Below are positions 16,140-28,361 of a stretch of DNA of 64,000 nt, in pieces. A model generated the notes under the pieces. The model saw nothing but the letters and a program-made list of their open reading frames with translations, was not told the origin of the DNA and ran no database searches. Source of the DNA: Amoebidium appalachense (lineage: Eukaryota > Ichthyosporea). Location of the stretch: positions 15,438,001 to 15,502,000 of the forward strand of contig CAVNZM010000002.1 of assembly GCA_963693365.1 (NCBI GenBank), in the 5' to 3' direction. The first letter of the stretch is position 1; the number at the start of each line of letters is the position of its first letter. A program made the translations under genes and the position numbers.

Positions 16140-17556
16140 ATGTTTCTCCCCTCTTCCACCCTCCGACCGTTAGCGTGTCGGTGTATACACGCAGCCACAC
16201 ACAGAACCACGCTGTCACCCTTATTTCCACGTTTACTACGCACCCACACCAAAACAAGCAATGGCTTAGTTGCTCTCTCTGCAACACACCAAGCACACGC
16301 ACACACAGACAAGGGGACTAACACTCACCCCTCCCCTCCTTCTACTTGTTGGGGCATTCTTTGTAGGAGGCGTTTTTTCACAGAGAAAGCATGTTGGGTG
16401 TGAAGGGGATGAGGCCAAGGAAGAGCAGACAGCACGTGGGGAAGGGTTATCAAGAAAACATACCGGATTATCGGCAAAACTCGGGTTTCGTGATTCAAAA
16501 GTGGCTGCATACGAAGATAGAATACGCAGGTTTTCAAACCCGGACAAGATTTTCCGTTACTTTGCTTCGAGAGAATGCGACGGCATCATATACATGAAAG
16601 CAGAGGACTTTGTCCGGTCCCTCGTTCCCAGTTCGTTGCAGCCTGAAGGTTTAGGGTTGGACTTGTACAAGAAGATAGCACCTGGCCGTGTTGAGTCGTC
16701 GAGACTGGAAAAGGTTCAGCAGTTCGAAGAGGACTCCGGTGCCTTATTCTTCCAGGGCCGCATCTACATCTCATACGCTGAATACATCTTTTTCCGGATG
16801 ATTCTCTCCACCCCCGTGCGAAACTTCGAGGTGGCATTTAGGATGTTGGACCAGGACGGAAACGGCACGCTGGATAGGGATGAATTTCTTTCTGCCGTCA
16901 TGGTTGCGCAAACGGGGAGCAGCATGTCCTCACGGCCACACCAGCTGGCCCGAGATTTGCACAGGTCACAACTCATGTTTGCATTGTTTGGACGCGACCC
17001 TGAAAGCAGGATTGATCTTCAGCGGTATACGAAGTTCGTGAAACAGCTGAAGAAGGAAATAAGGCGGTTGGAGTATCAGGGACTAGCAGGGGGTGTGGAG
17101 GGGCGGCTGTCTGAAAAGCATTTTGTTACTTGGGTGACAAGAAACGCTAGCGGGAAGGTGAAGGAGAGGATGATGGAAAAGATTGAGGAATTACCGGAAG
17201 ACGAGTACGTGGCATGGACGGATTGGTACAAGTTTCACGAATTGTTGGACAGTTTGGATGAGGTAGCGGACGCCCTTGCCCTCTACTCGACGGTCGGATC
17301 ATGCGTCGATAGGGCAACGTTTGGGAGGGCGTTTCGCGCGGTTTCCGGGGAGGAATTGAGCCCTCAAATGGTAGATTTGGCGTTTAAGATGTTTGATTTT
17401 AACGGGGATGGGTGTATATCCCACCGGGAGTTTACGAAAGTGATGAAGCTGCACCAGAGGAACAGCAAGCCCAAGGGGGGGGAGTTGGGTCTGCTTAGGG
17501 GTATGGCTAGCATGTACCACTGTATGGCTGAGAGGGTCAACTATATCCTCGACTAG
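16140..17556 (+). CDS. MICU1: MICU1-like mitochondrial calcium uptake regulator (two EF-hands)
   Basis: MICU proteins gate the mitochondrial calcium uniporter in the intermembrane space through two EF-hands. The frame ending at TAG 17554-17556 is open from upstream of 16384 and matches MICU1: GFRDSKVAAYEDRIRRFSN then PDKIFRYFAS, MKAEDFVRSLVP, a first EF-hand DQDGNGTLDRDE (about residues 199-210) and a second DFNGDGCISHRE (about 381-392), both with all calcium ligands. The body is one exon, unlike its intron-rich neighbours. No ATG lies in frame before the conserved part. The best start is ATG 16140 in another frame, giving an Arg-rich, acid-free 43-residue leader (MFLPSSTLRPLACRC...). A 115-nt intron 16269-16383 (donor gttgct, acceptor ttttttcacag) joins it in frame for 433 aa in total. 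The donor is weak, so the leader is tentative; the core 16384-17556 is firm. MICU1 rather than MICU2/3 is likely but not proven. Confidence 0.88.
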
Positions 17557-17589
17557 GGGTTTTTTTTTTGGGGGGGGGGGGGGGAGGGG

Positions 17590-17628
<39 letters not shown>

Positions 17629-17708
17629 GGACTGGCTGGGCAGGGAATGTGCAACCTTTTTTTTTTTTTTTTTTTTTTTGTGGGTGGTGGTGAGGGGGGG
17701 GATGAGGG

Positions 17709-17753
<45 letters not shown>

Positions 17754-18418
17754 CTTGTGTAGCCATACTTATGGGTTGAATAGGAATGAAGGTTTATGCC
17801 GAGTTAGGCAGTTAGGCTAATGTTTTTTGCTCTTCTATGTGACAAGGTGCGGGACACGCCTGCACACAGACGAATGTATTAAGGCACACACACGCACGTA
17901 CAGAACACATCAACACACATGGCCAACGGTATGTAGAACGTATTTTCATATATTAATTCATCGAAACCCTCCTGATTATCATGATGGTGTATCTGTAACA
18001 AACAGAAACAACCATATTGGTGCCCTATGAAGCAAAGTAACCTAAACAGCTACACCCCCCAGGAGTGCATTCAGTTGTGGACACGTTTGTGTGCAGATAA
18101 TATGCATATATTGATGATATAATGGTTGAAGTTGGCTTAATCTAAAGTTCTAGTGGTACAGGTAATACAATAGTATGTGATACATAGTGGTAGGTACCTA
18201 AGTATAGGTCGCCCTATATGCATTTAATTTATGTTGAAGACCAATGTGTATACTTCAATTTACATAGTTGAAGATCTATGAAGAAATCCAGACTGTATAC
18301 ATCGACCAGCCGTGGTATTCCAGTCTTCTGCTCCCCAATCTCCCCCCTCCCCCCTCCGCGCCTCCGCACCTCCCCCTCCCCCTCCCCCTTCCCCTCCTCC
18401 CCCTCCCCCCTCCTCCCC

Positions 18419-18459
<41 letters not shown>

Positions 18460-19685
18460 GGCCCCTTTGCCTCATGCACCTATCCACCTCAACCCCTAGC
18501 CCGCAACCATCACCACCACAAATACCTGCCCACCTCTAACGTTGACCCCCCTCACCAACCCCTCTGTCCTCCCCAGGCCCCATGCATATGCTGCAGCTGC
18601 CAGTGTGTGACACCTGGTTCTGTGCATTTCATCTCGCGAGCCTCCCGTCGGCTCAAACACAAGCATATCACAAATCTTTATACCCCCCCCCCCCCCCCCC
18701 CCCCCCCCCTCCCCCCCCCCCCCTCCCCACAACCCCCTGTGCCCCTCCCCATCCCGGGCCCGGGCTTGGGGCACCACCACCCCATTAATTGCAATCACTC
18801 ACCCGGCCGGCCCGGGCCCATGCACCGCAAATACAAAAACCGTTTCAAACGCACGTAACTGAGAAAAAAAACGCTCATGCGCGCTTGTGTGCGGGGGGAG
18901 GGGGGAGGGGGGGGGGCACATCGAGATCTCATGCGCGCGGGCGCACCCGTGTGTCGATGTGTGCGGGGCCGAGCCCGGGGAGAGAGAGAGAGGGGGGGGG
19001 GGGGGGGGGGGGGGAGGGGGAGGGGTCCGAGGGGCTCGATGTAGGTAAAAGGCATGGGTTTTCATCAAATTTATTTGCATCACGGATGAGGAGTGCTTTT
19101 TCATCTGGAATATTGAGATTTCCTACGAAGCCCCTAATGTTTTTATCGAATGGTATGCCGTATATCACAGCTTCCTTATCATCTCTTGTGAAACTTGAAT
19201 GCAAACCTGCGCATACAAAAAACAAGAGTGCCACTGCCTTAATCGATAGGTCTAAGTAGGCAGAAAACAATATTGGACACACGAGATCCCATTACCCGAA
19301 TAACGAACGGATAGCTGCCTTCATCTTCCGATTTGGACTGCAAAAAAAAAGAAAATAGAAGACGAAAAAGAAAAAAGAAAAAAGGCAATCTCCGAGGGCC
19401 GGAAAAAACAAACAAACAAACAAACAAACAAACAAACAAAAAAAAAAAACAAAAAAAACAAAAAACAAAAAAAAACACGGCCTCTATAGGCACGTGCTCT
19501 TTTTTAAGCATTATCATCTCGAGTCTAGCTTGGCCTAATGCTCAAATATGGCAAACCTCTTAAGTTACCCTTTAGTACGCATGATGTCATGCCAATCACT
19601 AGCCAGATTTAAGCTTGACTATAGGGCTCACTTATCTCCCACGGGGCCCTTTACCTAAACTTCTTTTTAGCATTACTGCCTATTC
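17557..19685. other. Intergenic between MICU and the multi-pass membrane gene
   Basis: Contains G-rich and T-rich tracts at 17560-17755, a C-rich tract around 18345-18457, another poly(C) near 18686, poly(G) near 18990, and an (AAAC)n-type A-rich stretch at 19406-19477. One unassigned minus-strand open frame lies at about 19030-19205. No other coding signal was accepted. Confidence 0.5.
19030..19205 (-). CDS. Unassigned minus-strand open frame, possibly an exon
   Basis: The frame reads like ordinary protein (for example SFTRDDKEAVIYGIPFDKN and NLNIPDEKALLIRDANKF) and not like a microsatellite. It follows a plausible acceptor, ttttttgtatgcgcag. No start, stop or neighbouring exon could be tied to it, and a gtagga donor-like site lies inside. 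No family was recognised. It may be an exon of an otherwise unseen gene or a transposon fragment. Confidence 0.25.
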
Positions 19686-20487
19686 TTAGATGTGGTCCAG
19701 CCCATATAGCAGGTTGTTGGCCAGCATCATCAGGCCCACCAAAGGCAGCCAGGCCTTTTGGAGGCTTTCAGACCCCCACGCCACAGACCCCATCACCAGG
19801 CAAATTTCCTGCATGTGCACACGGTGGTCAGAAACATATTTCTCTGCAAAAATGTAAAGTGTGCAACTGGTGCGTAAACTATGGGGTGGTCAGAGACATA
19901 TGTCCAAGCTGCGACATTAGGAATGACCATGAGACACTTTTAGCTGATTGGTTGGAATCATAGCAGCCGTAAGCCAGCATCTGATGTTGCTTTGGCCATG
20001 GCCAGATGGCGACACAAAGCTCAAGGACCGTGATTGTGGAGGGCGCTCGAGTTCTCGAAGAAAAGCTTGTTCAGACAAAGCGAAAAGAAGGAGCGCATTG
20101 AAGCCCAGCATGCAGGCAGACGAAACGAATGGTTGTTTTCGCTTTACGCACCTGTTTGCCAGGAGCATTTGCCAACACAGCGTTTGCCAATATACCAAAA
20201 TTCACGAAAAGACTCTCGCCTTGAATGCCGCGCCAAAATTTTATATTATGTCTGGTTATTTTGATTGGCCAATGAAGCACCATGAAAGCATTGATTCCAA
20301 CCAATCGGGTAAAAGTGGCTCATGGTCGCAGCTTGGACATACGTCTCTGACCACCCCATAGTTCAGTGGGTATATGTGCGTGAAAGCAAACATAGTTGGA
20401 GAAGGGGGAAGGAGGGGGGGGGGGGGGGGGGGGGGGGGGAGGGGGGGGGGGGGCTAAAATTAAGGTATTGCAAACTGCAAGTAACCG

Positions 20488-20527
<40 letters not shown>

Positions 20528-21619
20528 AGTTGATCACACACCAAACATAGGGTGTTCGAAAACTTGCTAAGAACCTTGAGAAACAAGAGGCGGGAGAGAA
20601 CAGGAGTAGGGGATTTGCAAACAAACATGTCCTTGGAGGGAGCCGAGGGGGGGGGGGGGGGGGGGGGGGGGTTGCATACGGTGAGGGATGCATAAGTTGC
20701 AGCCTTTGCAGCAGCCACATCCCCCCACTGGGAAAGAAATGCCCTCAGGCCACTGTGCAGCAGGAGTGCACACAGTGCCTGCATGCTGTAGCGCCCTGTG
20801 GGGGTAAGGTCCTGGGGGGGAAGGGGTTAGCTATTTTCCAGAAGAAGAAAAAGAAAAAGAGAGGGGGGGCGGATGGGGGTTTAATTCCTTCATGAAGATG
20901 GGAGATGGGAAGTAAAGACGGGCGCCGCGAGTTGTTTTCTTTTCAGAAGACCAAAAAAGAAAGAGAGTACCGCAAAGCGGCAGGGGGGAGGGGGGGGGGG
21001 GGGGGGGGGGGCTAAAAATTTCCCAGAAGAATAGAATGAAGAAAGGAAGTGGGGTGGCGGGGGGGGGGGGGGTAGATAGTTTCCAGAAGAAAGAACGAGG
21101 GGGGTGGGGTGGAGTGGGTGGGGGGTGGGTGGGGGGAGGGGGGAGGGGGGTGCGGCTTAGACAGAAGAATAGAATAGACGAAGGAAGGCGGGGGGAGGCG
21201 GCAAATGTTTTCCAGAAGAATAGCATTACGACAGAAGAACGGCGGCGGCGGTGCGGGGGGAGGGTGGGGTACGAAGTGAACAAAGATCATTGCGTAGTTA
21301 ATTTCTGACAATCACAACTTTCAATGCCAGAAAACCAGAAACACCAACAAAAAACCGAGCATAATGAGCCTCGCGGAGCGGAGCAAGGGGTGAGTGTGGG
21401 CACATCAAAGTGCACACGGTACACACAGAGGCAAATACCTTGCCACTGCTAGCTAGCTCGGGGACAAGGAAGTAGGCAGTGGCCACACACAGGCACACAA
21501 AGAAGTGCCGGCTGAGGCTGGCCTTGACTTTGCTCTGTGGCAAAAATGCGGTAAACGGGTTAGAAAATGCTGAACATTGTCTTGAAGGGTGGTGGGCACA
21601 CATCTGTCATTTCTTGTTC

Positions 21620-21652
<33 letters not shown>

Positions 21653-22548
21653 TTACCCGCCCCTCCCCCCATCTCTCATTGCCTTCTCCCCCCCCCCCCC
21701 CCCCCCCCCCCCCCTCCCCCCCGCCCCCTCCCCCCCCCACCCTCTCCCCCCTCCCCGCTCCTCCCCAACGCTTGTCTCCCCCATTCCCTCCCCTCACCCC
21801 ACACCCCCCCCAATCACACTTTCTGCTCCATGGACATCTCATCCACCTTCGTCCCTATACAACACTCATGTGTCCCTTTCTCTACTTCTTTCGATGGCCC
21901 ATGGCTGATTTTAGCACGGTTTGAACGTTTTCGTCCCCCAAAGGTTCTTGGCCCAGCAGAATGAAAGCAAAGACGAAAAACAGTCATAAATACAGCTCTA
22001 AAATGGCAACCAACTATGGAAGGCAAAAAGAAGTGAATTGGAAAGTGTAGGTGGTGTGTGGATGTGTGTGTGTGTTTATGTGGATGGATGAGTGTGTGAA
22101 TGTGTTGCACGTGCTAGGGTGTTTGGATGTATGTCCACGGTCTTGTATAGGTGTACGTGTACATGTACATGTACGTGTGTGTGTGTGTGCGTGCGCGCGT
22201 GCACCCGTGTGGATTCGCGTGTTTTTTGCTTTTATGTGTGTGTGTGGGGGGGGGAAGGTAAGGCAAGTACGACACCGACAACCAAAAACAAGCCACATGT
22301 GGGAAGAGCACAACAACCTGCAGCAAACAACACAATCAAGCAAAATGATTAAGAAAAGAAAACGGTGGGGGGAGTGGTGGTGGTAATGGTGGTTTCCCCC
22401 CCCCCCCTGGGGGGGAGGGGGGATTTGAAAGTGTCATAAAGTACGAAGTACACAAGGAACAACGCATAACACGATGCAGAGTGCAAAACCACACATAAAT
22501 AAAGAGCATGCATAATGAGCAGAGTCCATCCTCCGGGGGGGGGGCCCA

Positions 22549-22584
<36 letters not shown>

Positions 22585-23162
22585 ACTGACATTTTTTGGA
22601 AGGGTGGATGTTTTTGGTGCCGGGAGGGAGGCCATGTGGTATAGGGAGCCAGCAACCTCCACACTCAAAACGATGGCTTGGATGAGGTAGGTCTCCGTGG
22701 GGGTTATGGTGGATGAGAGGTGGAGGGTGAGCATGCACCACAGCATGCACAGTGCTCCCTGTGTGTGTATGTGTGTGTGCGCGCGCGCGGGAGGGGGGGA
22801 GAAGAAGGGGGGGGGGGGGGGGGAGGGGAAGAGGTGTGGGGGAGTAGAGGAAGGAGAGGTTGTTCGTGTGTGTGTTGTGTGTTGTAAGTTGGGTGTGTTA
22901 GCGTGTGAGTGTGAGTGTGCTGTGTGCTACTAGAAGAAACGGCACCACAGCGAGAGATGGTAGATATGGGAAAAACGGGGGGGGGGGGGGGGGGGGGGTG
23001 ATGGAGATGTGTTAAGGAAGCTAGTAACATTCTTTGATCAATCTTCTGAGTGAATCTGCAGGCAAGCCAGGGGGGGGGGGGGGGGCTGCTCATTCTCTTG
23101 CGACTAATATTCTTTGTTGGCAGGTAGGAGTGGTGGTGGGGATGGATGGGTGGGTGGGGGGT

Positions 23163-23201
<39 letters not shown>

Positions 23202-23484
23202 AACAAATGAAAAGTGTTCAGTTCGAGACAAGAACACAAAAATTTCCCCTCCTTAACCACCCCCCACCCCATCCCACCACCACATCCATCAACACACTCT
23301 AAAAGATACAAAGGGCGCAGGCCTGCCAGTCACCTACACAGACTTACATACATGCAATCATACTCACTCTTTCTTCCTCCCCATCTACTGTTTTCTGGGA
23401 AAAAAACAACCATTGTCGTCTTTCCGTTTTTTTTTCTTTTCTTTTCTTACTGTGGGGGAGAGGGGGAGGGGGAAGGAGATGGGT

Positions 23485-23545
<61 letters not shown>

Positions 23546-23696
23546 ACCATTGTACGTGCAGCCAAATGTGCCCAAAGGGCAGACTGGGGGGCAGCAGCCA
23601 CACGGATACGGGCAATGGCTATGCCTGAGCCCACCAATAATGCACCTTGGACACGGGTGGCTGTGAGGGACAGGTCACCTGTACGTGTGTGTACGT

Positions 23697-23730
<34 letters not shown>

Positions 23731-24649
23731 GGGGGGGGGGGGGGGGGAGGGGGGTAGATGTACGTGTGAGTGTAGATGTGAGTGTATCAGTGTGTGTGTG
23801 TGTGTGTGTGAGTGTGTGTTTGTGTTTGGTGTGCGTGTGTGAGTGTGTGTGAGTGAGTGTGTGAGTGTGTGTGTGTCAGCACAGGGTCCATCCGTGGGTG
23901 AAAAAGGGGGGTAAGGGAAAGGGGAAAAGGGATGGGGAAGGCAGAACGGAGAGGGGAGGGGGGGGGGGGGGGGGGGGGGGAGGGGGGGCTAGGTGGGGGT
24001 TTTGCGTGGATGCAAGTTCGAGGGTACGTGTTTTTTTTTGCTCTGTGTGTAGATTGTTTCGAATGACGTGTCTATGTGCAGACATCTTGTACATGTCGTG
24101 TATGTGTGTGCCTTCAGAAAATTCTAAGCAAGCAAAACGACGAGTAATCCGAGCAGTTTGTGACAAAGCTATGCCTGTGCTAGCTGCCAAGATAGGGGCT
24201 AGCATTCCATTTTTCGTATGTGTTTGTGTCGGTGGTGGTGATTGTATGTGTGTGTGGGGGGGCGACGGGCAGGGGGTGGAGATGGGAGGGGCGGGGGAGG
24301 GTTAGCAAGTCAGGCCATTGCATATTAGTGAACCCGATACTTCCAATCTTGAGCGATTGCCCCAAAAGAAGAGAATTTTACAATTTGAAAGCACGATGTA
24401 TAAAAACTCCCTCCCCCTCCCCACCACACAAACACCCATTCCCCTCCCCCCCCCCCCTCCCCCCCCCCTTCGTCCTCCTCCCCCTAAAAGGATCCCCGCC
24501 CCCGCTCCGGCGGCCAACCAACCCCCCCATGAACCCCGGCATGTGTGGTTGAGGTATCTGGGGTTGAGAGTTTTTGGCCGAAGTTTGGGTGTGAGTGAGT
24601 GCTGGTGGCACCTGCAGTGGCCGGCGGCGGGGGGAGGCCGGGGGAGGGA

Positions 24650-24689
<40 letters not shown>

Positions 24690-24934
24690 AGCTGAAATTT
24701 CCACACACCAGTGTCTGCACTTGACCCCAGCAGTGTGTTCAGATACTTGGCCGGGTCAAAAAACATCAAAAACCCCGCAGCCACCGTGGCCACCAGGTCG
24801 ACCACCAGCCTGCCCTCCCTGCCCGTGGTGATGGCTATAAATAGCATCGTGGCTATGAGGGTGCCTCCGATCATCCCTTGGGAGTTGCTGCCCCCCAGGG
24901 CCCCGTAGTCAACAGTGGCTGCTTCTTGACTCAT
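19686..24934 (-). CDS. Unidentified multi-pass membrane protein, six exons
   Basis: Exons on the minus strand 24934-24709, 23660-23548, 22758-22591, 21534-21439, 20778-20680 and 19808-19686 join with consistent phases into about 274 aa (an alternative exon 1 donor at 24721 would shorten it by 4 residues). It starts MSQEAATVDYGALGGS and ends NNLLYGLDHI. Hydrophobic stretches at about residues 22-38, 47-62, 80-95, 114-130, 134-155, 178-195, 203-215 and 250-270 predict seven or eight membrane helices with short loops. No signal peptide, catalytic motif or known family was recognised. Donors of exons 1, 2, 3 and 5 run into poly(C) on the sense strand; the exon 3 donor (gtcagt) is non-consensus and the exon 5 and 6 acceptors both read atgcag. 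Intron 5 contains a MITE-like element and intron 3 a copy of the dispersed repeat. The exon chain is supported by phase and composition, not homology. Confidence 0.68.
19877..20363. mobile_element. MITE-like element with 39-bp terminal inverted repeats
   Basis: Left end 19877-19915 (aactatggggtggtcagaga...) and right end 20325-20363 are inverted copies differing at one base. Similarity continues inward for about 45 bp more (ccatgag-cacttttacc-gattggttggaatca) after a short insertion in the left arm. The element is about 487 bp, has no transposase frame, and lies in the last intron of the multi-pass membrane gene. No clear target-site duplication was seen. Confidence 0.8.
22421..22535 (-). repeat. 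Copy of the poly(C)-tailed dispersed repeat
   Basis: Read on the minus strand it runs from ggatggactctgctcattat to acttcgtactttatgac and ends at a poly(C) tract. It is in sense orientation in intron 3 of the multi-pass membrane gene. Confidence 0.75.
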
Positions 24935-26432
24935 CCTGCTGTTCGTGAGTTGGTGTATTAGAAGGGGAGAGTCGGGAAGTGGTGGTGGCGGTGGTAGTGG
25001 TGACGTTTATGGTGGTGGTGGTGGTGGGGAGGGGGGGCGGAGGGGGGAGGGGGGGGGGGGGGGGGTAGATGAGGGCGAGAGTAGACGGACGGAGGGAGCA
25101 TGGGAATAGAGTAAGGGAGTGGTATGCCATGCGTAAGAGAAGAGTGGATCTTGTGAAGAGGGTGCAGGAAAAAAAGGGGTGGATCGTACGGTGAGCGGGA
25201 GTAAAAGGTGTATGGGTAGGAGGAGAAAAAGGGGAGGTGGAAGAAAGGATGAGGTTATCCAAAGCGGGCGTGGGCGGGTGGGAGGGGGGATAGGGGTAAG
25301 AATATGTGTGTTTGCGTTGCTGATGGGGTGAAAAATAGCTATAAAAAGGAGAAAAGAAAAGGCCGTGTGAAGAATTCCATGATGGTTGCCAATTATTACC
25401 TGTGGGAATCAAGAGGACGGGAAAGGGGGAGGAGGAGAGCGGGGGGGGGGGGGGGGGGGGGGGAGGGGGGGGGGGAGGGCCGCGGGGGCGGGGAAGGGGG
25501 GGGGGGGGGGTGTTTCGAGAACTCGTGTGATTGCGTTACTGATCGGGGAGAAAAAATCGTGTTATGTTTATGTGCAAGCGTGTATGTACGTGCGTATGTA
25601 TGTATGCATGTGTCCATGTATGTATGTATATATTTGTGTGCCTGTGTTAGAGTGTGTATGAAGGGTGGAGGTGCGTTGGGGGGGGGGGGGGGGGGGGGGG
25701 GAGGGGGAGGGGGAGGGGGGGGGGGGGGAGTGGGGGGAGGGGAGTAACGGGAGGGGGGGGGGGGGGGGGAGGAGAGAGGGAGAGAGAGGGAGAGAGTGAG
25801 TGAGAGAGAGCGAGCCAGAAAATTAAAGGGAAGGAGTGAAGTCGCATATATACAGAGCAAGGCAAGAGAAAAGCGATACCAGGGAGAAAATAAGTGCTGT
25901 GAACACCGCAACGTACAAGGTCACTCAAAAATCAGCGAAATATACACTATGCTTTCAAAACTCACACTGCAACTCAGTCCTTGCTTTGTACTAAGTGCCC
26001 AACAACCCTTTTGCAAGAGCGTAATATTGTGAAAAGTGTCGATTGTAATCCAACCTACCTCTGTTTCACGCCTCACTTCTCAAAAACAATATAGGTATAC
26101 TCCTATACCTACTATTCAAACATGTTATACACGGGAGCGGACTATTTTCCACAATAATATATAATAAGTTTGAAGCTGTGCAACGGACGCACCGTTGTTT
26201 TTGCTTGATACATGCGTGACAGTAAACCAATCATTGAGCGACATAACCAGAAAGCAACCGGTGAAAATTGGTGATGGTAGGGCTGTGTGAATGGCTCATC
26301 GTTCTTCTTTGACCCAATCAAAGCAGTAATAAAAGTATTATAAAGTTTGATTCGCCTTTTATCATGTGTCAACAAGTTATGATTGCGTCACAGTGGGAGT
26401 GCCTATCCACATGTGTTTGCTAACGTGGCAGA
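24935..26432. other. Intergenic upstream of the multi-pass membrane gene
   Basis: From 24990 to 25800 it is G-rich (GGTGGT repeats, poly(G), GA runs). From 25820 to 26430 it is AT-richer unique-looking sequence. No exon was accepted. Confidence 0.45.
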
Positions 26433-27223
26433 CACATGTCGTACCCCCCATTTCCGGGGGTTTTTTTTATCTCGTGAATAATGCAATCGCTTGCATCCAA
26501 CCCGATCGCATTTCGATCGAAGCGCCCCGACCCTTGCACCAGCCCCATATTCGCGCGACCCGGCATCCGATTTTGCTGCAGTGCGGCCGCGCAAGGCTAC
26601 ATTTTGCCAGATCCGGCCCGATTACAGAAAGAGCAGTTTGTACCATAACGCTAAATCTGCATGTGCATGTATAACGCAAAAGCAATACATGTGCAAGGCT
26701 TTATTTTTGCTTTAATCAGATGACAAGGCTGTTTTCTTGAAGACACGCCCAGGTGCATACGCCTCGTCGTGGTCATAATCTTCCGGTATATCAATCCCAG
26801 AAGCGGGGGCTGACTCTTTAACGCGATTTTCATTGGCTGTAGCGTGATTAGACGACACACTTGCATATGACTTCTGCAAGAAGCCGGAGTTGCGACACGC
26901 ATACAGGGATTCGTTATCCTCCGGCTGTAAATAACACTTTTGCCTATGCTCCATCAAGAATATTGCTTACATGTAGCCGATAAAATATCCACATGATCCA
27001 GCAAAAGCCGGGAACAAAGTAGTCTTTCTGTAATCGGGCCGGATCTGGCAAAATGTAGCCTGGCGCAGCGGCACCGCAGCCAAATCGGATGCCGGGTCGC
27101 GCGAATATGGGGCTGGTGCAAGGGTCGGGGCGCTTCGATCGAAATGCGATCGGGTTGGATGCAAGCGATTGCATTATTCAAGAGATAAAAAAAACCCCCG
27201 GAAATGGGGGGTACGACGTGTGT
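26433..27223. mobile_element. Large inverted repeat (two about 215-230-bp arms) bracketing a terminal exon
   Basis: The left arm 26433-26650 (tcgtacccccc... cgatcgcatttcgatcgaag ...) is repeated in inverse orientation at 26990-27223 with modest divergence. The 340-bp space between holds the terminal exon of the 347-aa minus-strand gene. The right arm is therefore in its last intron and the left arm just beyond its poly(A) signal. It may be a fold-back transposon that captured the exon, or two insertions of one element in opposite orientation. Confidence 0.8.
26700..26705 (-). promoter_or_regulatory. AATAAA polyadenylation signal of the 347-aa gene
   Basis: AATAAA on the minus strand begins only about 6 nt after the TAA stop at 26712, which implies a very short 3' UTR. 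Confidence 0.5.
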
Positions 27224-28324
27224 GCAGTCTGAGGCTTTTCTGTGGTGGCAACGGAAGAGGGGGTTGAGGGAGCATTCTTGTTTTGAAGAAAACATACAAG
27301 ATCTGCATGGAAGAGCGGGAAAAGGAATACGGGCAGTTTTTACATTGTATATAGACGAGGGCTTTCCCTCCAGGCCACTGGTAGGATTCCCCTTCATGAG
27401 CCTGGGAGTCTCTCTCGTTTTCCTCGACAACCAACTTTGGGAGACGTCCTCGACTCCTCATGTAGCACATCTGCTGGCTATAGAAAAGCGGATCTCTACA
27501 CTCCTGGTTTAGAACGATATGGTTTTACAGGATTTTTTTTTGTATTTTTTACGAAGCAGAGGAAAGGCATGTAATGGCATGCTGGGGTAGGAGGAAGTGT
27601 GCATGGTTACCTCTCGTTCTTGGACGGTGACCAAGGATCCCGTTGGTGTTCATTTTTATTTGTTGTTTTCTTATCTCCCTTTGTGAGAGTTTCCCACTGA
27701 TGCCAAAGAACATCTAGGTTTTGTAAACTAAGAGATTGTTTTTCCTCCCCCAAATCGCTTGATTCAACCGTGTCTTGCTCATCATCCCCTGCATGGTTAC
27801 ACCTTTTTTTGAAGTGGCTGGTACCGGCCGGGCTCAACTTTGCAGGCTCCGGGTATGTTTCCTCTATGGCTTGATTATCTTGAACCCTGTAAGTTGACTT
27901 GTATCGCCCTGGTGCCGCTAATTGACACATTGCTTGAGGACCCCAGTAATCTTGCAGTGAGGAGAGCGCTAATGCAATGACATCTGACCAACCCACTCTT
28001 CATGTGCAGCAAAACATGGCCGAGCAACATCACTTCAGTGCCGTCGAGCACGAACGGTACCACAACAAGCTGACACACATACTCGACGATGAAACTGAAG
28101 ATGGTACCATACCCCCCCACATGCACAAACAACAAGCCCCCTCATCTCACCCCTCCCCCTCCCCCCCCCCCCCCCCCCCCCCCCCTCCACCCCCTCCCCC
28201 GCAAAGTCACCCATCCATCCGCCCCCACCTGCATCTCAACCCACACGCGGCCACCCACGCTCACTCGCACACACCGACACACGCACACACACATACAGAC
28301 AAGTCCATAGCAAAAAAGGCTTGA

Positions 28325-28361
<37 letters not shown>

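Noticed and set aside
27977-28324. Plus-strand exon-like frame (NMAEQHHFSAVEHERYHNKL...) with an acceptor and a gtacca donor
   Set aside because: It lies in an intron of the minus-strand 347-aa gene and joins to no other plus-strand exon. A separate small gene cannot be excluded.
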